NCBI RefSeq assembly: GCF_000197735.1
Contig: NC_014550.1
Span: 1,922,001 to 1,986,000 of the forward strand
Direction of reading: 5' to 3'
DNA length: 64,000 nt
Origin: Glutamicibacter arilaitensis Re117
GTDB lineage: Bacteria > Actinomycetota > Actinomycetes > Actinomycetales > Micrococcaceae
Below, piece after piece: positions 32,282 through 44,843 of this stretch. The notes beneath the pieces are model-generated. The model made no database searches. It worked only from the letters and a program-made list of their open reading frames with translations, and was not told the DNA's origin. Numbering within the stretch: the first letter of the stretch is position 1; every line of letters begins with the position of its first letter. Both the position numbers and the translations under genes were made by a program.

Positions 32282-33244
32282 TCAGATCAGGTCGCCGGAG
32301 AGGAGCATGTAGAGGCTGGCCATGCGCACGGCCACGCCGTTGGTGACTTGGTCGAGCACGGTGGATCGCGGCGAGTCGGCGGCTGCCGAGGAGATTTCCA
32401 GGCCGCGGTTCATCGGGCCCGGGTGCATGATCAGGGTTTCGGCGCCCGAGGCGTCCAACTGCGCCAGGCGTGCATCGTCCAGTCCCCAGTAGCGCGAGTA
32501 TTCGCGGGGGTTCGGGAAGTACGCGGCGTTCATGCGCTCGCCCTGCACACGCAGCATCATCAGCGCGTCGATGCCCGACGCGATGACTGCGTCCAGGTCG
32601 TAGCTGATGGTGCATGGCCAGGATTGCGCGCCGAAAGGCAGCAGGGTCGGCGGGGCGACCATGGTCACTTCAGCGCCCAGGGTGTTCAGCAGCCACAGGT
32701 TGGAGCGGGCCACGCGCGAATGCAGGATATCTCCGACGATCGCGACCTTCAGCCCGTCCAAGCCGCGGCCTACCGGGCTGGTTCCCTCGCGCAGGGCCAC
32801 TTGGCGGCGCAGGGTGAATGCGTCCAGCAGCGCCTGGGTGGGGTGTTCGTGGGTGCCATCCCCGGCGTTGACGATCGGCAGGCCGATCCAGTCGGTGGCT
32901 GCCAGGCGTGCAGGTGCGCCGGAGTCCGGGTGGCGGATGACTACCGCGTCGGCTCCGATGGCCAGCAGGGTCTGGGCGGTGTCCTTCAGCGATTCGCCCT
33001 TGGACACGCTCGAGCCCTTGGCAGAGAAGTTGATGACGTCGGCGCTCAGGCGCTTGGCGGCCGCTTCGAAGGAAATGCGGGTGCGGGTGGAGTCCTCGAA
33101 GAAGAGGTTCACCACGGTGCGTCCGCGCAAAGCTGGAAGCTTCTTGATGGCACGGGTTCCCGATTCGCGCATCTGTTCGGCGATATCGAGGATACCGATG
33201 GCTTCTTCGCGGCTCAAATCCGCGGTGGAAAGCAGGTGTTTCAC
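32282..33244 (-). CDS. pyrB: Aspartate carbamoyltransferase catalytic subunit
   Basis: PyrB condenses carbamoyl phosphate and aspartate. The 320-residue protein has the carbamoyl-phosphate motif [13 protein letters not shown] (48-60), [15 protein letters not shown] in the middle and [19 protein letters not shown] near the C-terminus. Length is normal; no pyrI is present. It overlaps pyrR by 4 bp (ATGA). Confidence 0.97.
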   Translation of the reverse strand: MKHLLSTADLSREEAIGILDIAEQMRESGTRAIKKLPALRGRTVVNLFFEDSTRTRISFEAAAKRLSADVINFSAKGSSVSKGESLKDTAQTLLAIGADAVVIRHPDSGAPARLAATDWIGLPIVNAGDGTHEHPTQALLDAFTLRRQVALREGTSPVGRGLDGLKVAIVGDILHSRVARSNLWLLNTLGAEVTMVAPPTLLPFGAQSWPCTISYDLDAVIASGIDALMMLRVQGERMNAAYFPNPREYSRYWGLDDARLAQLDASGAETLIMHPGPMNRGLEISSAAADSPRSTVLDQVTNGVAVRMASLYMLLSGDLI

Positions 33245-33810
33245 GAGGCGCCCTCGATTACTACTTCGTTTTTTCCGTCGATTTCTGCCACGTGCACGCG
33301 GACCTTTTCGCTTTTCGCGGTCGGCAGGTTCTTGCCTACGTGATCGGCGCGGATCGGCAGTTCGCGGTGACCGCGGTCAACCAGCACGGCCAGGCGCACG
33401 ATGCGTGGGCGGCCCCAGTCTGCCAGGGCGTCCAGTGCGGCTCGAATGGTGCGTCCGGAGTACAAGACGTCGTCCACGAGCACGACGACTTTGCCGTCGA
33501 TCCCGCCAGCAGGCAGGCGTGTTGGAGCCGGGGTGCGGGTGGTGGAGTGGCGCAGATCGTCGCGGTACATGGTGATGTCCAGCTGCCCTACGAGAGTTGC
33601 AGGATCCAGATCGCCGGGGGCGGTGGCTGCGATGCGCGCTGCCAGGCGTTGAGCCAGCGGGTATCCGCGGCTGGGAATGCCCAGCAGCACCAGGTCATCG
33701 GTGCCCTTGTTGGCTTCGATAATTTCGAAGGCTACGCGAGTGAGTACACGTTCGATGTCTTCGCCGGTAAGTACCGTGCGGGCGGCATCTGGCACTGAAT
33801 TTTCATCCAT
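33241..33810 (-). CDS. pyrR: PyrR, pyrimidine operon regulator / uracil phosphoribosyltransferase
   Basis: PyrR binds UMP and pyr mRNA to repress the operon and may have uracil phosphoribosyltransferase activity. From the ATG at 33810 ([10 protein letters not shown]) it has 189 residues, with [17 protein letters not shown] (44-60), the Asp-rich MYRDDLRH segment and the PRPP loop [13 protein letters not shown] (109-121). A GTG at 33819 is possible, but GGAGAGG sits 8 nt before the ATG. A PyrR-binding-loop-like sequence overlaps this ribosome-binding site, suggesting translational autoregulation. Confidence 0.95.
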   Translation of the reverse strand: MDENSVPDAARTVLTGEDIERVLTRVAFEIIEANKGTDDLVLLGIPSRGYPLAQRLAARIAATAPGDLDPATLVGQLDITMYRDDLRHSTTRTPAPTRLPAGGIDGKVVVLVDDVLYSGRTIRAALDALADWGRPRIVRLAVLVDRGHRELPIRADHVGKNLPTAKSEKVRVHVAEIDGKNEVVIEGAS

Positions 33811-33818
33811 GCTGTGCA

Positions 33819-33843
33819 CCTCTCCCTTCTCCGCCTCACAGGA
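33819..33843 (-). promoter_or_regulatory. PyrR-binding-loop-like motif at the pyrR ribosome-binding site
   Basis: The minus strand reads TCCTGTGAGGCGGAG then AAGGGAGAGG just before the pyrR start. UCCUGUGAGGC closely resembles the known PyrR RNA-binding-loop core (UCCNGNGAGGCU). Its 3' part runs into the ribosome-binding site, and no terminator is visible between it and pyrR. That points to translational repression, as proposed for mycobacteria, rather than Bacillus-type attenuation. Confidence 0.6.
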
Positions 33844-34074
33844 CGGGATTTAAAGGAATGTTGCTATCTAAAATTAGCACGAGCGCGAGCCGATTCCCTA
33901 GCGGAAACCTATGCATGGCACTGAATAGCCAGTGGGATCGCTCACAAGTATTCATTGGCCGACTGCCACCATCGGCAGAACCATGCACTTCCCGCCATGC
34001 TCCCCGGCAGCAGGCTCGTTGCTGTTGCGATCGGCACATCTGCAATGTGGCGTATTCGCGGGTTGGTTGCGCCG

Positions 34075-34636
34075 CTATTGGCCCACGCGCCCGTCGAGGC
34101 ATTCGCGCAGCAGATCGGCATGCCCGCCGTGCCGGGCGTACTCCTCGATGCGGTGGACCATCAGCTCGCGTACCACGACCTGCTCCCGCCCAACGCGCTG
34201 GCCGAGGTCCTCGAACGCCTCAAGGAGCAGGTCGGTGGCCCGCTGCTCGCGATGCAGCACCACAAGCGCTTGGGAGACCTGGGCGTCATCGGGTCGCTCG
34301 ATGTCGAACTCCGAGCCCGGCGGGCCGTAGATCCTGCCTTCGGGCTCGCCCTGGCTGATCCAGTTGCGCCAGTCCCGCTCCACTTCGCCCAGATGGCGCA
34401 GCAACCCCAGCAGACTGAGCGTCGAGGGCGGGACCGATCGTTCCGCCAGTTGCCGCGCGTCCAGACCCTGGGCATTTGAGCTCGATGGTCAGCCGGTAGT
34501 CGCGCAGAAAGCGCTGGCAAGTGGCCCGTTCCCCCACCGGATCGGCTTCGCCCGCTTCTCGGGGATCCTGGGCGGAGTCCAGCCACATGTCGGGAACTAG
34601 TACGGATTCGCTCCAGCGTTCAGGCACCTGGTTCAT
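34075..34636 (-). pseudogene. DUF664/DinB-like protein gene broken by a frameshift
   Basis: The N-terminal part runs in one frame from ATG at 34636 (MNQVPERWSESVLVPDMW to RDYRLTIELKCPG). The rest continues in another frame as LDARQLAERSVPPSTLSLLG, then LRHLGEVERDWRNW and HRIEEYARHGGHADLLRECL, ending at TAG 34075. Joined, they match a typical DinB-like DUF664 protein of about 186 residues. The frames meet at the CCC run 34466-34468; removing one base restores a single frame. It is either a real one-base insertion or a sequencing error. It lies upstream of pyrR on the same strand. Confidence 0.75.
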
Positions 34637-34682
34637 CCAGCCATCATTACCGCTGCGCCAGCGCAGGGCAATGCCGGGGCGC

Positions 34683-34728
34683 AAAAAAGCCTGGGCCGGA
34701 ACCCCGTAAAGGGGTTCCGGCCCAGGCT
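34683..34728 (-). terminator. Strong terminator after nusB
   Basis: AGCCTGGGCCGGAACCCC (34688-34705) is perfectly complementary to 34711-34728 with a 5-nt loop. On the minus strand it is followed by six T residues. It lies 20 nt past the nusB stop and ends the long aro-efp-nusB transcription unit. Confidence 0.93.
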
Positions 34729-34747
34729 CGGAATGAAGAGGATCGAA

Positions 34748-35158
34748 TTAGTCGACCAGGGTGTCCTTGACGCTCTGGATGCGACCCAAAACGCCATTGA
34801 CGAACTCTGGCGATTCATCGGTGGACAGCTCCCGGACGTTCACCACGGCTTCCGCCACGGCTACTGCATCGGGAACGTCATCGTTGTACAGCAGCTCCCA
34901 GACACCGATGCGCAGTGCGCTGCGGTCAACCGCTGGCATGCGCTCGATGGTCCAGTCCTTGACGTAGCTTTCGAGAACTTCGTCAATGCGGTCCAAATGG
35001 GCCATGACGCCTTCGATGATCGTCAGCGAGTACTCGTTGAGTACGATGTCCGAGTTTTCCCGTCGCGAAATGGCTACAGCCAGCGGATTAACATCGCGAG
35101 CTTCAGCCTCAAACAGGAATTCCAGGGCTCGACGACGGGCTTTGGCGCGTGCTCTCAC
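34748..35158 (-). CDS. nusB: Transcription antitermination factor NusB
   Basis: NusB binds boxA RNA with S10 (NusE) in rRNA antitermination. The 136-residue all-helical protein begins MRARAKARRRALEFLFEAEA and ends with VAVAEAVVNVRELSTDESPE then FVNGVLGRI, typical NusB sequences. It overlaps efp by one base and is followed by a strong terminator. Confidence 0.94.
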   Translation of the reverse strand: MRARAKARRRALEFLFEAEARDVNPLAVAISRRENSDIVLNEYSLTIIEGVMAHLDRIDEVLESYVKDWTIERMPAVDRSALRIGVWELLYNDDVPDAVAVAEAVVNVRELSTDESPEFVNGVLGRIQSVKDTLVD

Positions 35159-35718
35159 TAGTTGACACGACCCAGGTAATCGCCGGTGCGGGTGTCAACC
35201 TTGACCTTGGTGTTCTGCTCAACGAACAGTGGAACCTGGATTTCCTTGCCAGTTTCCAGGGTTGCTGGCTTGGTGCCGGCCGACGAGCGGTCACCCTGCA
35301 GGCCTGGCTCGGTGTAGGTGATTTCCAGGATGACCGAAGCTGGAAGCTCCAGGTACAGTGGGCTGCCATCGTACATTGCGATGGTCAGTTCCTGGTTCTC
35401 CAGCAGGAAGCCCGCTGCGTCGCCAACGGTGGTGCCGCTAACGGTGATCTGGTCGTAGTCTTCCAGGTTCATGAAGACGTAGTCTTCGCCATCCTGGTAG
35501 AGGTACTGGTAATCGCGGCGGTCGACGGTTGCCAACTCGATCTTGGTGCCAGCGTTGTAGGTCTTGTCCAAGACCTTGCCGGACATGACGTTGCGCATCT
35601 TGGTGCGAACGAATGCGCCGCCCTTGCCTGGCTTGACGTGCTGGAAGTCAATGATGGTCCAAAGCTGGCCATCGATCTTGATGACCTGTCCATTCTTGAT
35701 GTCAGTTGTATCCGCCAC
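35158..35718 (-). CDS. efp: Elongation factor P
   Basis: EF-P rescues ribosomes stalled at polyproline. The 186-residue protein has the N-terminal KOW-like domain with the functional loop [14 protein letters not shown] (Lys at about 32). Two OB domains follow, including [18 protein letters not shown] and the C-terminal [20 protein letters not shown]. Length is typical. It lies 110 bp after the TPR gene, a gap with a GATAAT -10-like element on the minus strand, and overlaps nusB by one base. Confidence 0.97.
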   Translation of the reverse strand: MADTTDIKNGQVIKIDGQLWTIIDFQHVKPGKGGAFVRTKMRNVMSGKVLDKTYNAGTKIELATVDRRDYQYLYQDGEDYVFMNLEDYDQITVSGTTVGDAAGFLLENQELTIAMYDGSPLYLELPASVILEITYTEPGLQGDRSSAGTKPATLETGKEIQVPLFVEQNTKVKVDTRTGDYLGRVN

Positions 35719-35828
35719 GGTTCCTCAATCCTCTATTTTCGCCAGCTAGCGCCAGCATTATCAAAAATCCATCTACAAGTTTACCCTACACGCCATGATG
35801 CTGTCAGGGTTCTGCACGGTGGTGCGCG

Positions 35829-36359
35829 TTACTGCGCTGCGCGTTCCTCGGCAATTTCCAAGCAGGTGCTTGCCGCGTTGATCAGGTACGCGTCATCATC
35901 CAATGCGATGCGCAGCTCCATTGCCTTGCGGAAACGGGTCGCTGCGGCCTTGAAATCGCCCTTCGCGAAGAAGGAGAGGCCAGCGTGGTGGTGCATCAGC
36001 GGCTCGTATGCGGTTCCGGCGAATTCCTCGGCCAGCTTGCGCAGGCGGTTGATCGCGCGATCAAAGTCACCTTGCATGCGGGTCAACTCGGTGTCCAGCA
36101 CGCGCAGGTGCGCGTTGGTCGGCTCCACGAAACGCGATTCAGCGATCAGCTCGCCGGCCTTAGCCAAATCTCCGCGGGCCAGCAGGACCATCACCTGGTC
36201 AGTTGGGGAGCCGACCTGCAGCTGGCGCTCGGCAGCTGCCTCATCGGCGATGTATGGCTTCAGGGTCTGCGGATCGATCAGCACGCCGTCAACCGACGTG
36301 CCGACACCCTCGCGGTTTACCGATGCGACGTCAATGGCGTATCCGGTGTAGTCAACCAT
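35829..36359 (-). CDS. Tetratricopeptide-like protein between aroB and efp
   Basis: The 176-residue protein has a short N-terminal segment (MVDYTGYAIDVASVNREG) and then helix pairs resembling TPR units: MVLLARGDLAKAGELIAESR, ELTRMQGDFDRAINRLRKLA, HHHAGLSFFAKGDFKAAATR. TPRs mediate protein-protein contacts; no enzymatic motif is seen. It starts 4 bp after aroB, so it is the next gene of that operon. The specific role is unknown. Confidence 0.75.
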   Translation of the reverse strand: MVDYTGYAIDVASVNREGVGTSVDGVLIDPQTLKPYIADEAAAERQLQVGSPTDQVMVLLARGDLAKAGELIAESRFVEPTNAHLRVLDTELTRMQGDFDRAINRLRKLAEEFAGTAYEPLMHHHAGLSFFAKGDFKAAATRFRKAMELRIALDDDAYLINAASTCLEIAEERAAQ

Positions 36360-36363
36360 GGAA

Positions 36364-37455
36364 TTACTCCCCGATTTCCTGGTAGGCGGCGAAGAGCAGC
36401 GAATTATCGGGGACTTCGTAGATGCGGGGCTTGCCGATGTCTTCGAGCACGACGAAGCGCAGCTGGTTGCCGCGGGCCTTCTTATCGCGCTTCATTCCAT
36501 CAAGCAGAGCTGACCAGCGGTCATTGCGGTAAGTGGTTGGCAAGCCCAGGGACTTGAGGATCGCCACGTGGCGATCGGCCACCGCATCGGAGGTATAGCC
36601 CACCGAGCGGCCCAATTCAGCGGCGAACGCCAGGCCGATGGATACGGCCGCGCCGTGTCGCATCTGGTAGCGCTCGGACAGCTCAATGGCGTGAGCCAAG
36701 GTATGCCCGTAGTTCAGGAATTCGCGGTCGCCAGCCTCCTTCAGGTCGCGGGAGACCACCTCGACCTTCACGGCGATGGTGCGTTCAACCAGTTCGCGCA
36801 GGCGGTCGCTGGTTGGGTTGATGGCATCTTGCGGATCTTCCTCGATCAGTTCCAAGATGCGCTCGTCGGCAATGAAGCCGCATTTGATCACTTCGGCCAT
36901 GCCGGTGACCAGTTCGTTCTTCGGCAAGGTGGCCAGTGCGTCCATGTCGGCGAGCACGGCAGCTGGCGGGTGGAATGCGCCTACCAGGTTCTTGCCTTCT
37001 GCGGTGTTGATGCCGGTCTTGCCGCCGACGGCAGCGTCGACCATGGCCAGCAGCGAGGTGGGGATGTGGATGACCTTCACGCCGCGCAGCCAGGTGGCCG
37101 CAACGAAGCCTGCAAGGTCGGTGACAGCGCCGCCGCCGACGGAGATCACGGCGTCGGAGCGGGTGAAGTCGTTCTTGCCCAGCACTTCCCAGCAGAAGGA
37201 GGCAACCTGGATGTGCTTGCCTTCTTCAGCATCCGGAATTTCTGCGGTGAGCGCTTCAAGTCCGGACTTTGCCAGTTCGTCGCGCACGACGTCGCCGGTG
37301 GCGCGCAATGCCCGGGGGTGGATCACTAGGACTTTCTTGACCGCTGGGCCAAGCAGTTCGGGCAATTGGCCTAAGAGGCCGTTGCCAACCAAAACAGGGT
37401 ATGACTCCCCTGGGGTGCTTCCGGTGACCTTCATAGTGGTCGGTGCGATAGGCAT
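36364..37455 (-). CDS. aroB: 3-dehydroquinate synthase
   Basis: AroB forms 3-dehydroquinate from DAHP, step two of the shikimate pathway, using NAD and a divalent metal. From ATG 37455 it has 363 residues. It carries SVGGGAVTDLAGFVAATWLR (near 100), GGKTGINTAEGKNLVGAFHP, and metal-ligand regions EFLNYGHTLAHAIEL and MRHGAAVSIGLAFAAELGR. The frame opens further upstream, but AGGAGG lies 10 nt before 37455 and the extension is not family-like. It follows aroK and precedes the TPR gene by 4 bp. Confidence 0.95.
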   Translation of the reverse strand: MPIAPTTMKVTGSTPGESYPVLVGNGLLGQLPELLGPAVKKVLVIHPRALRATGDVVRDELAKSGLEALTAEIPDAEEGKHIQVASFCWEVLGKNDFTRSDAVISVGGGAVTDLAGFVAATWLRGVKVIHIPTSLLAMVDAAVGGKTGINTAEGKNLVGAFHPPAAVLADMDALATLPKNELVTGMAEVIKCGFIADERILELIEEDPQDAINPTSDRLRELVERTIAVKVEVVSRDLKEAGDREFLNYGHTLAHAIELSERYQMRHGAAVSIGLAFAAELGRSVGYTSDAVADRHVAILKSLGLPTTYRNDRWSALLDGMKRDKKARGNQLRFVVLEDIGKPRIYEVPDNSLLFAAYQEIGE

Positions 37456-37534
37456 CAGTCTAGTTCCTCCTGATGGTGCTGATTTGTCTAGCGTACGCGC
37501 GAGCTTGGCCAGAAGTTGCATCTCGTGAGGCTAA

Positions 37535-38023
37535 TCACAGCTGGTCCAACTGCCCCAAAACTTCTTCGACAATTTGCAGAACGGACTTTCCGTCGACGAT
37601 AACATGCACGTCAGCAAGCATTTCGTAGATGGCGCGACGTTTTTCATAAACTGCGATCCAGCTATTGAGCGCTTCGTCACCTGCCAGCAGCGGGCGGTGC
37701 CCATCGCCCTTGATGCGTTCGGCGGCGGCCGCCTCTCCCAGCTCCAGGTAGATCACCGTGCCGCGTGAGAGCAGCTGCTGGTTCTCTTCACGCAGCACTG
37801 CGCCTCCGCCAGTGGCGACCACTCCGGTGCGCAGCCGGCACAGCGCTTGGACTTCAAGATCGCGGAAATGCCCTTCGCCGTGCTCGGCAAAGATCTGGGC
37901 GATGGTGCCGTGATGGGCCACGATCGTCGCATCAGAATCTGCAAAGCTGGTAGAAAGGGCCGAGGCCAGTGACTTGCCCACGGTGGACTTGCCACTGGCC
38001 ATCGGACCAATGAGGTAGATCAT
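37535..38023 (-). CDS. aroK: Shikimate kinase
   Basis: AroK phosphorylates shikimate. From ATG 38023 it has 162 residues with the P-loop GPMASGKST (6-14), a shikimate-binding Asp in SFADSDATI, the GHFRDLEVQAL region and VVATGGGAVL. Length is normal. A longer open frame upstream is a shadow of aroC. It starts 13 bp after the aroC stop. Confidence 0.95.
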   Translation of the reverse strand: MIYLIGPMASGKSTVGKSLASALSTSFADSDATIVAHHGTIAQIFAEHGEGHFRDLEVQALCRLRTGVVATGGGAVLREENQQLLSRGTVIYLELGEAAAAERIKGDGHRPLLAGDEALNSWIAVYEKRRAIYEMLADVHVIVDGKSVLQIVEEVLGQLDQL

Positions 38024-38036
38024 TGCAGCGCGCTTT

Positions 38037-39236
38037 CTAGACGCCGGTCGAACCCAGGTTGCCCGGGATGTTCGCCAGGTAGGAGTCGATGTTGCGCTTG
38101 GTTTCAGCCACCGAGTCACCGCCGAACTTCTCCAGCAGTGACTGGGCCAGCACCAGCGCGACCATGGCTTCAGCCACGACGCCAGCTGCTGGCACCGCAC
38201 AGACATCCGAACGCTGGTGGTGCGCGGTGGTGTCTTCGCCGGTGGCGGTATCCACGGTACGCAGGGCACGTGGAACGGTGGCGATCGGCTTCATGCCTGC
38301 GCGTACGCGCAGCACCTCGCCGATGCTCATGCCGCCTTCGATGCCGCCAGCACGATTGGAATTGCGCTTGATGCTGCCATCTTCGGCGTGCACGATCTCA
38401 TCGTGCGCCGCCGAACCGCGGCGGGCGGCGGTAGCGAAACCGTCGCCGACTTCTACGCCCTTGATGGCCTGAATGCCCATCAGGGCTGCGGCCAGGCGTG
38501 CGTCCAAGCGGCGATCCCAATGCACGTAGGAGCCGATGCCCGGAGGCAGGTTGTAGGCCAGAACCTCAACGACACCGCCCAGGGTCTCCCCTGCCTTATG
38601 CGCATCGTCGACTTCAGCAACCATGGCTTCGCTGGTTTCCTTGTGGAAGCAGCGCAGCGGATCGGCATCCAAGGCGGCAACGTCGGCCGCGGTAGGGATC
38701 GGTGCGTCAGCCGGTGCGGCGACAGCGCCTACGGCGGTGGTGTGCGAAACCAGTTCGATGCCCAGGTCGTTCAGGAACCGCGAGGCCACGGTGCCCAAGG
38801 CGACGCGGGCTGCAGTTTCACGGGCGCTGGCGCGTTCCAGGATCGGACGGGCGTCCTCGAAGCCGTACTTCTGCATGCCGGTGAAGTCGGCATGTCCTGG
38901 ACGCGGACGGGTCAGCGGAGCATTGCGTGCCATCGAGGCGAGCTCATCGAGATCCACCGGGTCCGCGTTCATGACGCGTTCCCACTTAGGCCATTCGGTG
39001 TTGCCGATTTCGATGGCTACCGGACCGCCCTGGGTCTTGCCATGGCGGACACCGCCAAGGAAGGTCACCTGGTCCTTTTCAAACTTCATGCGTGCGCCGC
39101 GGCCATAGCCCAGACGACGACGTGCCAGTGCCTCCCGCACTGCTTCGCTATCCACCGATACTCCGGCGGGTAGTCCTTCAAGAATTCCAACGAGTGCCGG
39201 GCCATGCGATTCGCCCGCGGTCAACCAACGCAACAT
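38037..39236 (-). CDS. aroC: Chorismate synthase
   Basis: AroC makes chorismate from EPSP using reduced FMN. The 399-residue protein begins [20 protein letters not shown], the first chorismate synthase signature. It contains [19 protein letters not shown] and [14 protein letters not shown], then the C-terminal [20 protein letters not shown]. Length is typical for actinobacteria. It lies between aroE and aroK in the operon. Confidence 0.97.
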   Translation of the reverse strand: MLRWLTAGESHGPALVGILEGLPAGVSVDSEAVREALARRRLGYGRGARMKFEKDQVTFLGGVRHGKTQGGPVAIEIGNTEWPKWERVMNADPVDLDELASMARNAPLTRPRPGHADFTGMQKYGFEDARPILERASARETAARVALGTVASRFLNDLGIELVSHTTAVGAVAAPADAPIPTAADVAALDADPLRCFHKETSEAMVAEVDDAHKAGETLGGVVEVLAYNLPPGIGSYVHWDRRLDARLAAALMGIQAIKGVEVGDGFATAARRGSAAHDEIVHAEDGSIKRNSNRAGGIEGGMSIGEVLRVRAGMKPIATVPRALRTVDTATGEDTTAHHQRSDVCAVPAAGVVAEAMVALVLAQSLLEKFGGDSVAETKRNIDSYLANIPGNLGSTGV

Positions 39237-39265
39237 GTCATCTATTTTGCCATGACACGAAGTAA

Positions 39266-40105
39266 TTACTGGTGTCGGGCCAGACCCAAAGAGTCATACA
39301 TCGCATTTGTGACGTCCATGCGACGTGATTCATCCCAGCTGCCGGAGGCAAATAACCGGACCTGTTCCACCGCTTGGTGCACCAGCATGTGCAGTCCGGA
39401 AATCACCGTTCCGCCCCAGGCTTGTGCCAAGGCCGAAGGCCACGGATCGTAGGCGACATCCAGCAGGATTCCGCTTCCGGCACCGATTTTTTCCACCCAT
39501 GCGTCGGCGGCACGCGGCGGCAAGGTGGAAAACACCAGCGGCATGGCACCTAGCGTGGAGGCCATGGCTGTGTCGATGGAAGAAATTTCGCGGACGCTGG
39601 TTTGCAGGCCCAGCGCCTTAGCCAATTGAACGGCGTAGGTGGCGCGTGAAGCGGAGCGCACGATCAGCGTCAGTTCCTTCACACCCAACTCTGCGGCGGC
39701 CTCGATGGCAGCCAGTGCGGTATTGCCCGACCCGAGGATCATCGCCTGGGTGCTGCCGGTGAGCCCGAAATCGGCCAGGGCCTGGACCAGGCCGTCGATG
39801 TCGGTGTTCTCCCCATAGAGCGTGCTGTCTTCGCGCACCACGATGGTGTTCAGCGCACCCAGGCGCTGGACCCGGGCCGAAAGCTCATCCATGTGCGGGA
39901 CGAAGGCATCCTTCAGCGGCATGGTCACCGAGCAGCCAGCCCAATTTCCGTCGCGCAGGGAACGGGCATGGGCCTTAGCCTGGCCAGGTTCCATATCGAT
40001 CGCGCTGTAGCTGATCGGCGCGCCGAGCAGCTGGTAAGCCGCCCGGTGCAGCACCGGCGATTTGGAATGGCTGATGGGGTGGCCCAGGACTGCTGCCTGC
40101 TTCAT
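39266..40105 (-). CDS. aroE: Shikimate 5-dehydrogenase
   Basis: AroE reduces 3-dehydroshikimate to shikimate with NADPH. From ATG 40105 it has 279 residues: [19 protein letters not shown] at the start, shikimate-binding [11 protein letters not shown] near 90, the NADP fold [16 protein letters not shown] near 125, and C-terminal [17 protein letters not shown] longer open frame to 40204 overlaps mltG and lacks family features. No strong ribosome-binding site is visible, so the start could vary slightly. Confidence 0.93.
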   Translation of the reverse strand: MKQAAVLGHPISHSKSPVLHRAAYQLLGAPISYSAIDMEPGQAKAHARSLRDGNWAGCSVTMPLKDAFVPHMDELSARVQRLGALNTIVVREDSTLYGENTDIDGLVQALADFGLTGSTQAMILGSGNTALAAIEAAAELGVKELTLIVRSASRATYAVQLAKALGLQTSVREISSIDTAMASTLGAMPLVFSTLPPRAADAWVEKIGAGSGILLDVAYDPWPSALAQAWGGTVISGLHMLVHQAVEQVRLFASGSWDESRRMDVTNAMYDSLGLARHQ

Positions 40106-40176
40106 GAAGTCTTGCACTTTCTGCTGTTGGTTAGCCGCACGCTGGGAAGAGAACTGCCAGGCACATCGAATCGGCG

Positions 40177-41622
40177 CTAGCAGACATCCGGGTTCTGGTC
40201 GCACCAGGCACGGAATTCGGCCTGGTTGCGCAGATGCTCCTGGTAGTTCGAAGCGAACTTCGTTTCACCGGTTTCGATATTAACCGTCACCCAGTAGTAG
40301 TAGCCGTTGTCTTCGGGATGCGCTGCGGCTTCGATGGCTGCGTTTGCCGGCGAACCCAATGGGGTCGGTGGCAGTCCTGCATGCTCGTAGGTGTTGTACT
40401 TATTGGACGCGTCGGCCTTCTCTTCGGGGCTGAACTGCAGCGAGTAGCGCCCCAGACCGTAGATTACCGAGGAATCGACCTGCAGCAGGCCGTGGGTTTC
40501 CTTGTTATTGGGGTTCAACCGGTTTTCGATCGCGCCGGCCACCGTGGCGTAGTCCGGGGTCCGCGCCTCGGCCTGCAGGATCGAGGCGACCTTCAAGATC
40601 CGGTAGCCCTCGTCCAGGTCGGTGATGCTGAACTGTTCCAAGGATGCCTTGGTGGACTTGACCAGTGTGGAAAGGACCTCTTCGGCGCTGGTGTTCAGCT
40701 TGAAGCGGTACTCCCCTGGGTGCAGCCAGCCTTCAAGGTTGGGTACGGAGCCAGGCAGGTCGAACTTTTCCGGCTTGTTGGCCAGTGCGGTCAGTTCTTT
40801 CTCCTTGAGCCCGGAGCCCTTGGCGATCTCGGCGATCGCGGCTTCAAGGCGCATATTGGCTTTCAGCCCGATGTAGAAGACCTTGTCCGGACGCTGGTCG
40901 ATGAGAGCCGAGGCGGCCTCGGCCGCTGGCATCTGCTTCTTGAGCAGGTAGGTGCCCGGGTGGATCAGCTTATTTTCGGAGTCCGAGTCTGATACGGCAT
41001 CGGAGAACAGCTTGTCGCTGGCGACCACGTCCAGCTCTTCGAGCTTGCGCGAAATGATATTCACGCCCCAGCCGTCTTCCACCGTGAATTCCACGGCAGC
41101 TCCGCCTGGACCCGGGTAGTCATCGGGGTTGAACTGCTTGAGTACTGATTTGAGGAAGTACGCCGAGCCGGTGACGACCAACGCGAAGATAAGCACGGTG
41201 GCCAGCATGACCAGGTTGCGCCTGCGCTTGGTGCGCTTGCACCGCTTGGTCTTGTGCGGATCGAGGTTCTGCGCATCAGCTTCCTGGCCCAGCAGGCCAG
41301 CGGGTGCGGCCTGCGCGTATTGCTCATCGGCGGCGTCGTGCTCCGCTGGGTACTCGGGTTCCGGCTCGTGGTGGCCGGGCTCGTCCAGGGTTGGGGCATC
41401 GGGCTGGGCGGGGAGGAATCCGGTATCGGTTCCTTCCCCGTCCGCAGCTACCGGTGCGTGTGCCGGGTCCGTGGAGGCAGCAAGAGTTTGAGTGAAGTCT
41501 TCGCTGCCGGTCACTTCCGGTTCAGAGGGTTGTTCGATTTGAAAGCCAGTGCCGGCGGCAAAGCGTTCATATAGCGCGCGATGCGTTTCGCGTTGCCGAT
41601 CATGGCGGGCTTCTTCTCGCAT
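40177..41622 (-). CDS. mltG: Endolytic murein transglycosylase MltG-like
   Basis: MltG cleaves nascent glycan strands at the inner membrane. The 481-residue protein has a long acidic, Pro-rich cytoplasmic N-terminus (about 1-120), a basic stop-transfer patch (KTKRCKRTKRRR) and one membrane helix (about 137-156). A LysM-like region and the YceG catalytic domain follow, with the likely Glu in VASILQAEARTPDY and VIYGLGRYSLQFSPEE then TYEHAGLPPTPLGSPAN. ATG 41622 follows GAGAG; a TTG lies just upstream. It sits between ruvX and aroE, as in related actinobacteria. Confidence 0.92.
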   Translation of the reverse strand: MREEARHDRQRETHRALYERFAAGTGFQIEQPSEPEVTGSEDFTQTLAASTDPAHAPVAADGEGTDTGFLPAQPDAPTLDEPGHHEPEPEYPAEHDAADEQYAQAAPAGLLGQEADAQNLDPHKTKRCKRTKRRRNLVMLATVLIFALVVTGSAYFLKSVLKQFNPDDYPGPGGAAVEFTVEDGWGVNIISRKLEELDVVASDKLFSDAVSDSDSENKLIHPGTYLLKKQMPAAEAASALIDQRPDKVFYIGLKANMRLEAAIAEIAKGSGLKEKELTALANKPEKFDLPGSVPNLEGWLHPGEYRFKLNTSAEEVLSTLVKSTKASLEQFSITDLDEGYRILKVASILQAEARTPDYATVAGAIENRLNPNNKETHGLLQVDSSVIYGLGRYSLQFSPEEKADASNKYNTYEHAGLPPTPLGSPANAAIEAAAHPEDNGYYYWVTVNIETGETKFASNYQEHLRNQAEFRAWCDQNPDVC

Positions 41623-41667
41623 CAACTCTCGTTTCTCAGGTCGGTGTGGTGTTCCAGCCCTGGTGGG

Positions 41668-42133
41668 CTAGCGCAGCACAATCCGGCTGGCTTGTACGCG
41701 AACGTTGTTACGCCGCATTTCCAGCACTTGCTGCAGAATCTCCGTGGCTGCGACCTGGTCTACCACCTTGCGGTGGTCTTCCATCTTCTTGCCCGAGGCG
41801 TGCAGCGCGCGGTGCGCGTTCACGGTGCTCAGGCGTTCGTCGACCATGAAAACCTCAAGCTCGATATTAGCGCTTGCAGCTTCTTCCGCCAAGGCAATTG
41901 CGTAGTCACGTGCCATTTTAGTGGATTCAGTCGAGTTTCCGGCCAGGGATTTGGGCTCCCCCACGAATACCTCGGTGACGCCGCGGTCGGCAATGATGCG
42001 CAAGAGCATGCGGCGATCCGAGTTCTTCTTGACATCCCGGCGCAGGGTCATGACCGGGGTGGCCAGAATCCCGGAGGGATCGGATGCGGCGACGCCGACG
42101 CGGGCCAGGCCCACGTCGACGCCGAGTGCAACA

Positions 42134-42141
<8 letters not shown>
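41668..42141 (-). CDS. ruvX: RuvX/YqgF Holliday-junction resolvase-like protein
   Basis: This RNase H-fold protein is a putative Holliday junction resolvase or rRNA-processing nuclease. From ATG 42141 it has 157 residues, with the catalytic Asp in ALGVDVGLARVGVA, the motif VFVGEPKSLAGNSTES, and the C-terminal acidic residues in VFMVDERLST and VDQVAATEIL. It overlaps alaS by 8 bp (AATGGCTAA), implying coupling. The alaS-ruvX-mltG order is common in Gram-positive bacteria. Confidence 0.93.
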
Positions 42142-44824
<2,683 letters not shown>

Positions 44825-44843
44825 CGTGTTACGGATGATCCCT

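Noticed and set aside
33836..34102. A small protein-coding gene between pyrR and the DUF664 pseudogene
   Set aside because: The open frames there are Arg/Pro-rich shadows without ribosome-binding sites or family similarity. The region is better explained as the pyr promoter and leader.
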